Shown: positions 19,266 to 28,823 of the stretch, one piece after another | Layout of the letters: the number at the start of each line of letters is the position of its first letter | How positions within the stretch are numbered: position 1 is the first letter of the stretch | Source of the DNA: Brevibacterium zhoupengii | GTDB lineage: Bacteria; Actinomycetota; Actinomycetes; Actinomycetales; Brevibacteriaceae | Assembly: GCF_021117425.1 (NCBI RefSeq) | Contig: NZ_CP088298.1 | Span: 3,410,001 to 3,474,000, forward strand | DNA length: 64,000 bases | Direction: 5' to 3' | Notes under the pieces: generated by a model | Database searches by the model: none | Seen by the model: the letters and a program-made list of their open reading frames with translations, nothing else | What the model was told of the DNA's origin: nothing | Position numbers and translations under genes: made by a program

Positions 19266-19567
19266 AGGTTGGAATTCCGCCGTGCTCTTAGAATGGACAC
19301 AGCTCGCTCGATGGCGTGAAGCTGCGTGGAACACGTGGCTATCCGGACTACTTGCATGGCGACCAGGACCGGATGAAGCCGGCGACGAAGGTGCGATAGC
19401 CCCTAGCAATTCCGGTCCTCTTTTGTTACACCGGTCTTCGTCAAAATGATTGAGCTCCCCACAGCACATATCTACTAGAATTTGGCCCGCACTGTTATCG
19501 GTGACATCGTTGGCACCTGTGGAGAAGCAAGTCGGAATAACAGGCACTGAGACTAGAAGGGTCCATT
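19266..19567. other. 302-base gap before the single-domain glycerophosphotransferase gene
   Basis: No credible coding sequence was found. A TAGAAT (19476-19481) could be a -10 element, with a TTGAGC 20 bases upstream as a poor -35. This suggests the next gene has its own promoter. No hairpin of terminator strength was seen. Confidence 0.35.
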
Positions 19568-20851
19568 GTGAAGAATCTGGTTCGCAAGACAGCGTTGGCC
19601 GCTGTGCGATCATCTGCTTGGAAGAACACCAGCAAATGGATCAGGGGCACCGAGCGTTGGAAACAGCTCGAGGACGAATACGACGGAAGCTATGTCAAGG
19701 CTGAGGTCGTCGTCTACTTCGGGGATCGCCGACCTAAGTTCTATCAGCTCGATCAATGGCTTCCCGTGCTCGAACAGCTCCACAGAGTCCACAAGGTCGT
19801 CCTCGTGTTCCGCAAACCTTCCGCCCTGCTTGACGCACGTGAGCGAACACGGCTGCCGATGGTGCTCAAACGCAGGTTTGATCCACTCCACACCTTCTAC
19901 CACGCCAACGATTTCAAGCTAGCACTGTACGTCAACAACGGCATGACGAACTTCCAGTCGCTCGGCTTCGCACCGATGGTGCATGTGCATGTCAATCATG
20001 GCGAATCAGACAAACTGAGTATGGTCTCCAACCAGGCAAAATCGTACGACAGAGTCTTCGTCGCCGGCGATGCTGCAATAAACCGGCATCGAAAGTCGCT
20101 AGTCGATTTCGACGAGTCAGTTCTGGTGAAGGTCGGCCGACCTCAATTGGATATTGACCGGCCATCAGAATTGGAATCTTCATCGTTGACAACGATTATG
20201 TACGCGCCGACGTGGGAAGGTGAGAACGATGCCAACAACTACACCTCGGTCGACCTCTTCGGCCCGCAGATCATCGAAGCTGCATTGAGCCTCGATCACA
20301 CCCGTGTCATCTACAAGCCGCACCCTCGCGTAGGAACGTCGAAAAACACTGCTATGGCGGAGTCGAACGCGCGTATTATCGAGCTCATCGAAGGCGCAAA
20401 CGAATCGATTGCAGACGAAGCTCAACAGCATCAGGTCCTCATGGAAGGCGACATCCTCGCGATGTTCGACTCTGTTGACCTTCTCGTCACCGATATCTCC
20501 AGTGTCGGCCTCGACTTCCTCTATCTGCAGCCAGACAAGTCTTTGATCCTGACCGATCGCCGCGACGATATCGGCAGGCTCAATGAGGAAGCACCGATCA
20601 GCTTGGCCACTCCGATCATCGATGGTTCGACGGTCGGCGAGACGGGTGCGCTTTTGCAGAAGATGCTGACCGACGATTCTTCGGAAGAGTCGCGCCAAAA
20701 GCTGCGGCGCTACTATTTCGGAGAAGGCGAGAAGGGCACATCAACCGTACTCTTCACGAAGACGATCAGCGAATTGATTGCGCAGAGGACTTCGGCAATG
20801 GAGAACTTCCACTTCGAGAAGAGCACCAACGCTGAGGCAAACGACGAATAG
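19568..20851 (+). CDS. Single-domain CDP-glycerol glycerophosphotransferase (TagB/TagF-like)
   Basis: Transferase of 427 aa with one glycerophosphotransferase domain. Catalytic-type His positions are seen in HVNHGESDKLSM (about 142) and VIYKPHPRVG (about 250); the acceptor/donor region LLVTDISSVGLDFLYL is near 310. It lacks the long N-terminal regions of the polymerases, so a priming (TagB-like) or side role is possible. GTG 19568 follows AGAAGGG. It is a close paralogue of the minus-strand gene at 30267-31535: both share the unusual NHGES/SHGES element and a PTWEG strand. Ends convergently with a GT4 gene across a small tandem repeat. Confidence 0.84.
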   Translation: MKNLVRKTALAAVRSSAWKNTSKWIRGTERWKQLEDEYDGSYVKAEVVVYFGDRRPKFYQLDQWLPVLEQLHRVHKVVLVFRKPSALLDARERTRLPMVLKRRFDPLHTFYHANDFKLALYVNNGMTNFQSLGFAPMVHVHVNHGESDKLSMVSNQAKSYDRVFVAGDAAINRHRKSLVDFDESVLVKVGRPQLDIDRPSELESSSLTTIMYAPTWEGENDANNYTSVDLFGPQIIEAALSLDHTRVIYKPHPRVGTSKNTAMAESNARIIELIEGANESIADEAQQHQVLMEGDILAMFDSVDLLVTDISSVGLDFLYLQPDKSLILTDRRDDIGRLNEEAPISLATPIIDGSTVGETGALLQKMLTDDSSEESRQKLRRYYFGEGEKGTSTVLFTKTISELIAQRTSAMENFHFEKSTNAEANDE

Positions 20852-20860
20852 TCCCCTCTC

Positions 20861-20905
20861 GGGTCGCCTCAGCTCATGCTCTGGGTTCGCCTCAGCTCAT
20901 GCTCT
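20861..20905. repeat. Tandem duplication of ~22-23 bases at a convergent gene junction
   Basis: The unit GGGT(T)CGCCTCAGCTCATGCTCT occurs at 20861-20882 and again at 20883-20905, differing by one T. The second copy contains the stop codon of the minus-strand glycosyltransferase (TCA at 20897-20899). The first copy lies just past the stop of the plus-strand gene. It looks like a recent slippage duplication. Confidence 0.75.
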
Positions 20906-22789
20906 GGGGCGAACCGAGAGATTGCCGTGTTTCGTCGAGTACCATTCGCGACTTCCTGAGACCGCCGAGTTGAATGCCTTCGGAGTGCTGATTCTGCGCT
21001 TTGCATTCCACGGATCACGAGGGCGCCGCAGGTAAACATCAAAGGTCTCGCCTACAGACTCCGAGAACTTCTCATCGTCGACGGTGAAGGTGAGGACAGT
21101 TCCTCTGCCGAACTTCCGCGATTCGATCCTAGGACCGCTGCAGAGAACGTAGGAGTTGAGCTTTCGGCCCGAGAGGACGAGCTGAACTGCCTCCGCAGTC
21201 GACTCATCAAGCTGGTTGACCTCGATCTCAACTCGAGTGCCGTGCTGGGATGGCGAAACGTGCACCTGTTTGGCGTCGATACCCCTACCGGTCTCTCGAG
21301 CATCAACGGTGGGCAGAGGCGCGGGCCTCATCTCTTCCAGAACCTTCTGCCAACGGCGGTATCCCGCCTCCGGAAGGTACCGTTCGACGGTGTCCACCGC
21401 TGCCGCCCGCATCGATGCAACCCGATCCGGTTCAAGCTCGAGGAAGGCCCCAATCTGATCAGCCAGAGCGTCAATTTCGCCGAACGGAGTGATGTAGCCG
21501 TTCTGGTCCTGGTCAACCAGGTCCCGTGGCCCGTAGGTGATGTCGTAGACGATGGGCACGCAACCGGCCCCCATCGACTCCATCAGTGCCAGAGGGAGTC
21601 CTTCACTGGTACTGGTCAGAACCGATATTGAAGCCGACTGCAGTCGCGCTGGCACGTCGTTGACGTATCCGGGAAGCTGGATTCGATCGCTGACCTCGAG
21701 GTCTTCGACTAGCTTCTCCAGACGCTGGCGCTCAGCACCTTCTCCGAGGACGGTGAGAGTGACGTCCACTCCCCTGTTCTTCAATTGAGACACTGCTCTG
21801 ACTACGTGGTCCACGCGCTTGAGAGCAACGAGATTCGCGATCATCACGATGTTGTTCCTCGGTCGATCGACAGGGGCCTCTGACACAACGGCAGCGGGCG
21901 GAAGCTCGCCGGTAAGGAGCTTGATATTCGTACCGGAGATCCCCCGTGCAGTGATTGCCTCGGCCTGCTGCCGGGTTTGAACCCCGACGATGTCGAATCG
22001 ATCGAAATTGCGCATAGTCTCGACCCGCCGCGAGAGAAACTCACCGTGAGCACCGTGCCACGGCTGGCGAAGGTGAGAGCCGTGCATAAACAGTATGAGG
22101 GCAAAAGTTCTGTCTGAGATCTCGTGGACGAATTCGCTGATCTTCTTGTCGTCAACGATGAGCACAGCAGGCTTCTCTGTGACCATGGCTTCAATCCATG
22201 CATTGTAGAAGTCCCGTGGGCGACGCCATTCGGCTATAGGCTCCCCTGTCGACGAGTGGAGAACAAAGCGACGGCCGATTTTCGGATCCTGTACATCGGC
22301 CAAAAGCAGACTGCCATCGTTCCTCAGGTAGTTTCGTCGAATGATCCGGCCTGTACTCGGTTTGCGGAAAACATCGTAGAAATCGGTGATGCTCTCGACT
22401 TCTCCGTCTTCCTCCGGGACTGGGTCGACCGGTGTCACGCCCTTGAGTTCGGCGAACTGGGCGTCAGACCTGTCGCGCAGATCTTGCCAGATGTTGACCA
22501 GACGAAGATCCTCGGTGATCCGACCCTCTGCCAGCAGCCGCTTCCGGACTTCGTCGACGTACATGCGCGGGCTGAGCGTCAGCAAAGTCTGCGACAGAGG
22601 TCGACCGAAACTTTGAAAGCTTCGGATCCGCCGCAGAGCCGCAGTCGTCATTCCTCCGATCGACTCAGGAATTCCCCACGTCGCGTTGAATACGTGAACA
22701 GCGTCTGTGCCTGGGGCAACTGGGCCTTCGGGCACTGCGGACAGCTCAGCGTCCGGCGCGGAGCGGAACAGTCGGGAGACGAGACTCAT
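20897..22789 (-). CDS. GT4-family glycosyltransferase with C-terminal beta-type module
   Basis: GT-B glycosyltransferase of 630 aa, paralogous in layout to the gene at 17421. The N-lobe starts VFNATWGIPESIGGMTTAALRR. The C-lobe has MIANLVALKRVDHVVRAV (about 310), LGEGAERQRLEKLVEDL, and LTSTSEGLPLALMESMGAGCVPI (about 395-415). The last ~110 residues form an extra domain ending REWYSTKHGNLSVRPRA. The ATG at 22789 is preceded by GGAGGACACAA; upstream open frame is discarded. It lies 46 bases downstream of the 886-residue pyruvyltransferase-like gene in the same direction. Confidence 0.86.
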   Translation of the reverse strand: MSLVSRLFRSAPDAELSAVPEGPVAPGTDAVHVFNATWGIPESIGGMTTAALRRIRSFQSFGRPLSQTLLTLSPRMYVDEVRKRLLAEGRITEDLRLVNIWQDLRDRSDAQFAELKGVTPVDPVPEEDGEVESITDFYDVFRKPSTGRIIRRNYLRNDGSLLLADVQDPKIGRRFVLHSSTGEPIAEWRRPRDFYNAWIEAMVTEKPAVLIVDDKKISEFVHEISDRTFALILFMHGSHLRQPWHGAHGEFLSRRVETMRNFDRFDIVGVQTRQQAEAITARGISGTNIKLLTGELPPAAVVSEAPVDRPRNNIVMIANLVALKRVDHVVRAVSQLKNRGVDVTLTVLGEGAERQRLEKLVEDLEVSDRIQLPGYVNDVPARLQSASISVLTSTSEGLPLALMESMGAGCVPIVYDITYGPRDLVDQDQNGYITPFGEIDALADQIGAFLELEPDRVASMRAAAVDTVERYLPEAGYRRWQKVLEEMRPAPLPTVDARETGRGIDAKQVHVSPSQHGTRVEIEVNQLDESTAEAVQLVLSGRKLNSYVLCSGPRIESRKFGRGTVLTFTVDDEKFSESVGETFDVYLRRPRDPWNAKRRISTPKAFNSAVSGSREWYSTKHGNLSVRPRA

Positions 22790-22835
22790 TTGTGTCCTCC
22801 TCCATCGCTCATCGCAACATCTACTTCTGCGTATC

Positions 22836-25496
22836 TCATGCCGGCAATGCCATATGACTGAGGTGACGAGTCTGACCCCGCCAGTTGACGATCCGGGGGC
22901 TGTCCGAAGTCTCCCAGTGAGCACGGACGTTCCAGTCAGCGTCGAGCTCGGCATAACGTCCGCCCACCGCTACTTGAAGTGAGTCGACGTAATTGATGCC
23001 CACAGTCTTCAGCAGTCCGACGACACGCTCTGGCACACCTTCGTTTCGCAGACGGGCCAGGTCGAGTACCGCGATCTGAGGATCGAACACGACGAAGTCT
23101 TCGTTCAATGTGCTGTGGCTGGCAAAGACGAAGTCCAAAGCCCCCACATGGTCGTCTTGAAACGCGCTGGCTATGCGTCGCATGAGAGTGAGGCCGCTGG
23201 TGCGCGTCTTCCTCACATCCTGTTTCGCGCCCAACATGGACGAGCCCAGGTTAGTCCTGCTGAGTTCTGCGACATCCGCCGAGATCTCGGCTGCGGCCGG
23301 AAGCACCACGAGACGATCGTGATCTGCGAAGAGGACAGGCAACAATGCCTGAGTCAGGTCCTCTCGAGCAGTGATTCCAGGGTAGGCGACAGCACCGAGG
23401 ACATGAAGAGTACCGTTGGAGAGAGTCGCTCCGATCTCGGAGACACGCTCAGCATCGAGAGCACCTGACGCCAGCCACAGACGATACCGACTGGACGAGT
23501 TCTCGTCGATGGACTTCGCCGCCGTCTCTACCAAGGTCTCTTCACCCTTGTTCACGGACAGGTAGACATCCGTTGTTCCAGACTCCGGCTGCGGCTTGTT
23601 CGTTGCGCTCGCTGCCGAACCGAGCTCGGCGCTCGACACATCGGGAAGAGTGGACTCCGCCAGGTACTTGTCTGCTGCCGCCATATCGTCTTCGGTGATC
23701 TCGATCCATTTGGCATAGATCTCGTCTTCCGACGCGCCTTCGGCGATGAGCGGAATGATGATGGCCAGTTTGTCCAGGATGCCTGTGCGAATGGTATCGA
23801 ATTCGGCATCGTTGATGCCGTACAGTCCCCCGAATCGAGAGTCGGATTTGTTCTTGGGCTCGAATTCAACGGCGGCCCCCACTGATCGCGCAGGAAGATT
23901 GGCATGTAGCCGTGAAGTCAGGACTCGGGAGTACTTGTAGGCATAGTCGGAAACCCAGCTTCGTGCCAACTCGAGATTCTCGGGGAAGGATTTGTCCCTG
24001 ATCGCGGTTACAGTCTGTTTTCTCGACGGTCCCTTGCCGCCCTTCATCCAGTCGACACGAAGAGTCCCTGAACGCTTATCACGGTCTCTGGCGGGGAAGA
24101 GTGTATCGACGGTCGTCGTCAGGCAACCGGAGAAGAATGCCGGGACACCGACGGCTCGCAACACAGCCACTGATTGCCAGTCGCGGCAGCCGACTGGCCC
24201 GTACTTCTTCAGGTAGGCGATGGCATCGGGAGTCAGCATCTCCGGGTACCGCACGAATACTGAGAGAAGAATCGGCCGCAGATTCGGATGGAACGGAATA
24301 TTGAAGGACTTGCCGAAGATATCGTGCATATACCAGCCGAAGGCGATGTACCAGGTGTCTTCTGGGATGTCCTGGTAGACGTTGCCGTCCCGGTAGACCT
24401 CGACAAGGTTGAGCTCAGCTTCGGGGCCGGCGTACTTCCGTTCCTGCTTCACGGAATTGCGCAGCTTCGCGAAGAGGTCGGTGAGCCCTGTGTCTCCCGT
24501 GAAGCTGAGGTTCTCGTACCTGAGAAGATGACCGATCGACGCAAGTGTCTGAATGTAGTCGCCGATGTTTCGCGAGCGGATTCCCGGCTGGTCGTAGCTG
24601 AGAACTCCGAAGTTCCTTTTGCCCGGCGTCGTCGGCAGCGGCTGCAGGTGAACACCTCCGGGAAGCCATTCGCGCATTCGCATGAGCTCGTACTTGACTG
24701 CTTCGCTGAGCTTGTCCTCGCCCCAGGCAAGTCGGCTGTCCAACAACGTGCGGACATGTGCGAAGGCATCGATGCAGAATGCTGATTCCGCGGTCCGCAG
24801 CACAGCCTTGGAATTCCATTTCTCTGTATCGCCCATCTGGTTCGACCGTTCGATGAGAGGAAGAGCCTCGTTTCCGAGGGTGTCAATTGCGGTCGGGTAA
24901 TACTCAAGCGCGGCTGCAGTGATGAGCTCTCGATCGTCGATGCGTTCGAACTCGTTCCAGGCCGCCTCCGGATTCGAGGCACGATGATACGCCATACCCA
25001 GCAGAACACGGCCGATCTGCTGATGCTCAGGTCGTCGCCGCAAGTTGAGACCGATCGATACCGCTTCGCCATGGAGTCCCGCCTCGACCAGCGCTCTGCC
25101 GGCTTCGACCATCGAGGCTCCCAGCGATGATCCGCTGATCAGGGACTCAGCGAGAATCGAGTCCGCATTGAGTCGTGCAATCTCACGAAGCTTGGCGTCG
25201 ACTTCCTTCTTCGCCGGCGCTACGGTCCATCCGTCGATGTCTCCAGCTGTACGGCCTTTGAGCGCCGAGGCCAGATTACGGTAGGACCGAGCGGTCTCGA
25301 GAGCGATCTTCTTTGCGCCCTTTGCCGAACTCGGTGATTCCGCGGTTCCCGTGGCACCACGCTCACGAACATACTTCGTTCCCGAAGCTCGTTCCACGAC
25401 AGGCAGAGCACGGCGGGCAATACCGTGGACGACGGGCTTCACCAGCTCTCGCCCTTTGCCGATGAATTTGTCCTTTGCGTTTGCCTGTTTGCTCAC
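22836..25496 (-). CDS. Pyruvyltransferase-family protein fused to a degenerate GT8-like domain
   Basis: Large three-part protein (886 aa). Residues ~85-270 are helical and TPR-like. Residues ~285-590 match the polysaccharide pyruvyltransferase family: FGVLSYDQPGIRSRNIGDY, GPVGCRDWQSVAVLRAVGVPAFFSGCLTTT and a late RLHANLPARSVGAAV. Residues ~635-870 resemble glycosyltransferase family 8 (start TDVYLSVNKGEETLVETA, late DADWNVRAHWE). In the last domain the position where GT8 enzymes have LDAD reads VLPAA, so metal and nucleotide-sugar binding is doubtful. GTG start with AAGGA upstream. Possible role: pyruvylation of a wall glycan with a non-catalytic or unusual glycan-binding end. Family calls are good, function is inference. 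Confidence 0.72.
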   Translation of the reverse strand: MSKQANAKDKFIGKGRELVKPVVHGIARRALPVVERASGTKYVRERGATGTAESPSSAKGAKKIALETARSYRNLASALKGRTAGDIDGWTVAPAKKEVDAKLREIARLNADSILAESLISGSSLGASMVEAGRALVEAGLHGEAVSIGLNLRRRPEHQQIGRVLLGMAYHRASNPEAAWNEFERIDDRELITAAALEYYPTAIDTLGNEALPLIERSNQMGDTEKWNSKAVLRTAESAFCIDAFAHVRTLLDSRLAWGEDKLSEAVKYELMRMREWLPGGVHLQPLPTTPGKRNFGVLSYDQPGIRSRNIGDYIQTLASIGHLLRYENLSFTGDTGLTDLFAKLRNSVKQERKYAGPEAELNLVEVYRDGNVYQDIPEDTWYIAFGWYMHDIFGKSFNIPFHPNLRPILLSVFVRYPEMLTPDAIAYLKKYGPVGCRDWQSVAVLRAVGVPAFFSGCLTTTVDTLFPARDRDKRSGTLRVDWMKGGKGPSRKQTVTAIRDKSFPENLELARSWVSDYAYKYSRVLTSRLHANLPARSVGAAVEFEPKNKSDSRFGGLYGINDAEFDTIRTGILDKLAIIIPLIAEGASEDEIYAKWIEITEDDMAAADKYLAESTLPDVSSAELGSAASATNKPQPESGTTDVYLSVNKGEETLVETAAKSIDENSSSRYRLWLASGALDAERVSEIGATLSNGTLHVLGAVAYPGITAREDLTQALLPVLFADHDRLVVLPAAAEISADVAELSRTNLGSSMLGAKQDVRKTRTSGLTLMRRIASAFQDDHVGALDFVFASHSTLNEDFVVFDPQIAVLDLARLRNEGVPERVVGLLKTVGINYVDSLQVAVGGRYAELDADWNVRAHWETSDSPRIVNWRGQTRHLSHMALPA

Positions 25497-25606
25497 TCGC
25501 CTAGTCCTTTGCAGAAGTTTGGGTGATTCGCTGATTGTAACGATGAAAGTCTGTCGTTGAGTGTCAGTTTGCTGGCTGCATCGAGAATGCGGCCCCTGTC
25601 CTGGAG

Positions 25607-27727
25607 TCAGTCAAACGTCTCCAAACCAGTATGTCGAAGCCTGTAGTCGAACTGCGGCGCCAGGGTCTTGGCATATGTCGCAGTGATGTGCGCGGTGTCG
25701 AAATAGGTGATGACTCCCCCGATGACTGGTTCGCACGTGCCGTCGGGACAGAACCAGTCCTCTGGATAGATAACGGACAGATTCTCCGAATCCAGTGATC
25801 TGGCGGAGGCAGCCAGAGGGTCCATCCAATGCCATGACTTCGGAGTCCCTGAGCACTGCTCAAGGTCGTCTTCATGATTGGCTACACAATCTGGAACCTG
25901 GATATCTGCTCCTCCGGGATAAGGAGTGTCTCTAACGACCACGACGTCCAGTTTCGCGTCGGTCCAGCTCTGCAGGATCTCCTTGTGACCCTCCGGAGCC
26001 TGTTTCTCAGTTTCTTCCCACGACTTTCCGTTGAGAGGGGTCGACTGGCGCTCAGAGGTGATTACCGCATCGAATCCTCCGGAGGTTGTGCGGTCGACGA
26101 CCCAGTCTGAATAGTCTTGGCAGCCTTTGATGCCCTCGGGCGTGCCCAGGTCCTGCGGCAAGGTGGAGATGCTGCAGTTCGAGGCTAGGAACGTGGTGAT
26201 GGTCCAATCGTTCTTTTCGGCCAATCTCTCCAATGTCGGCAGCCAATGTCCGGCGTGGGAGTTCCCGACTAAAGCGACCTTCTTCTTGCCGTGCCCATAT
26301 GTGCATTCTGGACGGTCCGTGTACGGTTCGCTTGCCCAGCACCCATCAGAGTAGGCCTTGGACTTGTCGTTCTTCGCTGCGGCCGGTTCCATCAGCAGCG
26401 ATTCAGTGTCGTCGCATTTCGGATTGTCTTTGGCGCTTGGGAGCAGTGACGCTGCCCCCAGACAGGAGTCAGGGTCGTCCAAGGCGATCTGGAGGTCGTC
26501 CTTGTTCTGCTCGACGATTTTGTCGGACACCCACATCTGGCTCAGTCCGAGAGCACCGACAAGCACCATGGCGATGATTGCAAACCCGAAAGTCCTCTTC
26601 TGGCCGCCGAGCAGAGTCGTCTTCCGAAAGCGATTCTCCACCCATGTGGTCGACGCCCACGCCACCGCAATCGACACGAGGATAATCACAGCTTTGTCGA
26701 GGCGTCCCAGGTTCTCGGTTGTTCCTACCTGTGCCGAAAGATATGGGACGAGCACGATGAGTGGCCAGTGCCAGAGATAGACGGAGTAGGAGATATCGCC
26801 CAAGAACTGTATTGGACGCAAAGACAGCACGGGCAAGAGGGAGGATCGTCCGCGAGAATCCGCCAGGATGACTAGCGCTGTCGAAACCACGGGCAGGAGC
26901 GCTATATAGCCGGGGAAGGGCATGTCCGGCCGAATGATGAACGTACCTACGATGATACCGAGGAACCCGATCCACCCGATCAGCGAGCTGAACGGAAGCC
27001 GCTTCGGACGTACGTAGATGACGAAGACCGCGACGAGGCCGCCAGTGGCCAGCTCCCACATGCGGGTGGGCGTGATGAAGTAAGCCATTGCCGGCTGCGC
27101 AATCGTGTACCACACGGAGAACACCAACGAAGCGACGAAGATCCCGACGACGGTGAAACCGACTACAGCTTTGGAGTGCTTGGCCTTCGTTCCGATGAGG
27201 AATGCGAGCCCGATGATCACAGGCCAGATGAAGTAGAACTGTTCTTCGACGGACAAGGACCAAAAATGCTGAACCGGAGACGGAGCGTTGTCGGCCGCGA
27301 GATAGTCGACGCTTGAAGTCGCGAAGTCCCAGTTGACCACGTAGAAGGCGGCAGAGAAGATCTGTCGTCCGGTATCGACCCAAACTGACTGTGGCGCCAC
27401 CAGGTACGTGGCTATGCCGACGACGAAAAGAACAAGCAATGACGCTGGCAGCAGGCGGCGGATGCGCCGGGCCCAGAAACTCGCTACATCTTTCCAGCTC
27501 TTGGGCGGAGATTTGATGAGGTGGCTGGTGATGAGGAATCCGGAGATGACGAAGAAGACGTCCACGCCGATGAACCCACCTGTGAAACGGTTCGGCCAAA
27601 GGTGATAGAGCAGTACGATTCCGACGGCTAAGGCCCGAAGACCCTGGATATCAGCTCGGAATCCTGCTCTGCTTCTTTGACTGTCCGCTTTCGGTTGAGC
27701 GGCAGTTTCGGTATCCGTCTTCTGCAT
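25607..27727 (-). CDS. Acyltransferase-3/SGNH O-acyltransferase, OatA-like
   Basis: Membrane O-acyltransferase (706 aa) that likely acetylates cell-wall or surface glycans. The N-terminal acyltransferase-3 half (about 20-400) has ~10 membrane helices, RADIQGLRALAVGIVLLYHL with the key His, and GGFIGVDVFFVISGFLIT. The extracytoplasmic C-terminal SGNH domain (about 450-706) has VGNSHAGHW, where Ser is the nucleophile and Asn replaces the usual Asp of GDSH, and the late DTAHIT carrying the Asp/His pair. Start ATG 27727 has no clear Shine-Dalgarno. Same direction as the polymer genes on both sides, but gaps of 110 and 172 bases suggest a separate unit. Confidence 0.88.
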   Translation of the reverse strand: MQKTDTETAAQPKADSQRSRAGFRADIQGLRALAVGIVLLYHLWPNRFTGGFIGVDVFFVISGFLITSHLIKSPPKSWKDVASFWARRIRRLLPASLLVLFVVGIATYLVAPQSVWVDTGRQIFSAAFYVVNWDFATSSVDYLAADNAPSPVQHFWSLSVEEQFYFIWPVIIGLAFLIGTKAKHSKAVVGFTVVGIFVASLVFSVWYTIAQPAMAYFITPTRMWELATGGLVAVFVIYVRPKRLPFSSLIGWIGFLGIIVGTFIIRPDMPFPGYIALLPVVSTALVILADSRGRSSLLPVLSLRPIQFLGDISYSVYLWHWPLIVLVPYLSAQVGTTENLGRLDKAVIILVSIAVAWASTTWVENRFRKTTLLGGQKRTFGFAIIAMVLVGALGLSQMWVSDKIVEQNKDDLQIALDDPDSCLGAASLLPSAKDNPKCDDTESLLMEPAAAKNDKSKAYSDGCWASEPYTDRPECTYGHGKKKVALVGNSHAGHWLPTLERLAEKNDWTITTFLASNCSISTLPQDLGTPEGIKGCQDYSDWVVDRTTSGGFDAVITSERQSTPLNGKSWEETEKQAPEGHKEILQSWTDAKLDVVVVRDTPYPGGADIQVPDCVANHEDDLEQCSGTPKSWHWMDPLAASARSLDSENLSVIYPEDWFCPDGTCEPVIGGVITYFDTAHITATYAKTLAPQFDYRLRHTGLETFD

Positions 27728-27899
27728 ATTTCGCGTCTAGAACTTTTCTCAGCCGGTTGGAGAGGACCCGACTGCGGTCGCTGTCTTTGCGTGCATCGTG
27801 GGGGAAGTGGAAAAGCTTGGCTTTCATCGCGTCCGCTGTGCCTCCGGGTTCTGTTGCAAGTCAGATCGGCCCAGGCCGCATGGCGAGGCCCCCATTGGT

Positions 27900-28823
27900 T
27901 CAGATGATCGGGGGGCGTCCGTGCCGAGACATTCTCAGGACTCCACGGCCGGACAGTTTGTGCGGCTCCTCCTCATCACTCCAGGGATCGAGCTTCCAGC
28001 CTTCCTTCCAGCCGGTGAACCAAGGCTTGAGCTGTTCGGGCTTATTCGCCCATTTCAGACACTGCATCATGGTCCACGAAGCAACATAAGCCCAATTGAA
28101 GGGCCACGGCAGATTTCGCCTGGCCAGCCATACTCGGTTGCGAGCGTTCATGTAGAAGTACTCGTCGTGTCGCCTGGGATCGATCACCGGGTGTGCCACG
28201 GCGACGTCACCCATGTACCAGACTGTGTAGCCAGCGTCCCAGACTCGCCAAGCCAATTCGATACCTTCGTGTGCGTACCAGAACGGCGCAGGCCATCCGC
28301 CGCATTCGTCGAAGGCCTTGCGCTGCATGCAGACAGCACCTTCCCACACAGAGAACACATTTGAGGAATGGTCGGCTTCACCTTTCCTCAGACGAGGAAT
28401 CCATCGTTTCGGTGCTTCCGGTCCTCCCGGCTCTTCAACACGAGGCTGGACCAGTCCGATCTTCGGTTTGGTGCGCATGAGCTGGGCCATGCGCATCAAT
28501 GTTGTGTCATCAGGCAGCCAAGCGTCATCATCGAGGAAGAACAGGAACTCGCCAGCGACGTGTGGCACTCCGGCGTTCCGTCCCGCTGGGATACCCAAGT
28601 TCTCAGGAAGCGCCAGCTTCTTGACGCCGGCGGGAATTCCCTCTGGTTCCCAACCGTTGCCCACGCACACAATGTCGAGTTCGACGCCCTTCTGCGCGAG
28701 CAGCGTCTGGAATCCACGATTCAGATCGTCAAGACGCTTTCCCTGCGAGAGAACGACGACACCGAAGGTGTACTTCCGAGTCGATTCGAATCGCTGGTTG
28801 AGGATTCTCGTCTTATCATTCAT
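27900..28823 (-). CDS. GT2-family glycosyltransferase
   Basis: GT-A inverting-type glycosyltransferase (307 aa). It begins with FGVVVLSQGKRLDDLNRGFQTL. The nucleotide-sugar DxD is in FLFFLDDDAWLPDD (about 95), and the acceptor-side HEGIELAWRVWDAGY lies near 195. There are no strong membrane helices, so it is probably cytoplasmic and uses a lipid-linked acceptor. ATG 28823 follows GAGGAGA and overlaps the stop of the CDP-alcohol phosphotransferase gene (ATGA), so the two are co-translated. A role in early assembly of the wall polymer is inferred from the neighbours. Confidence 0.88.
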   Translation of the reverse strand: MNDKTRILNQRFESTRKYTFGVVVLSQGKRLDDLNRGFQTLLAQKGVELDIVCVGNGWEPEGIPAGVKKLALPENLGIPAGRNAGVPHVAGEFLFFLDDDAWLPDDTTLMRMAQLMRTKPKIGLVQPRVEEPGGPEAPKRWIPRLRKGEADHSSNVFSVWEGAVCMQRKAFDECGGWPAPFWYAHEGIELAWRVWDAGYTVWYMGDVAVAHPVIDPRRHDEYFYMNARNRVWLARRNLPWPFNWAYVASWTMMQCLKWANKPEQLKPWFTGWKEGWKLDPWSDEEEPHKLSGRGVLRMSRHGRPPII

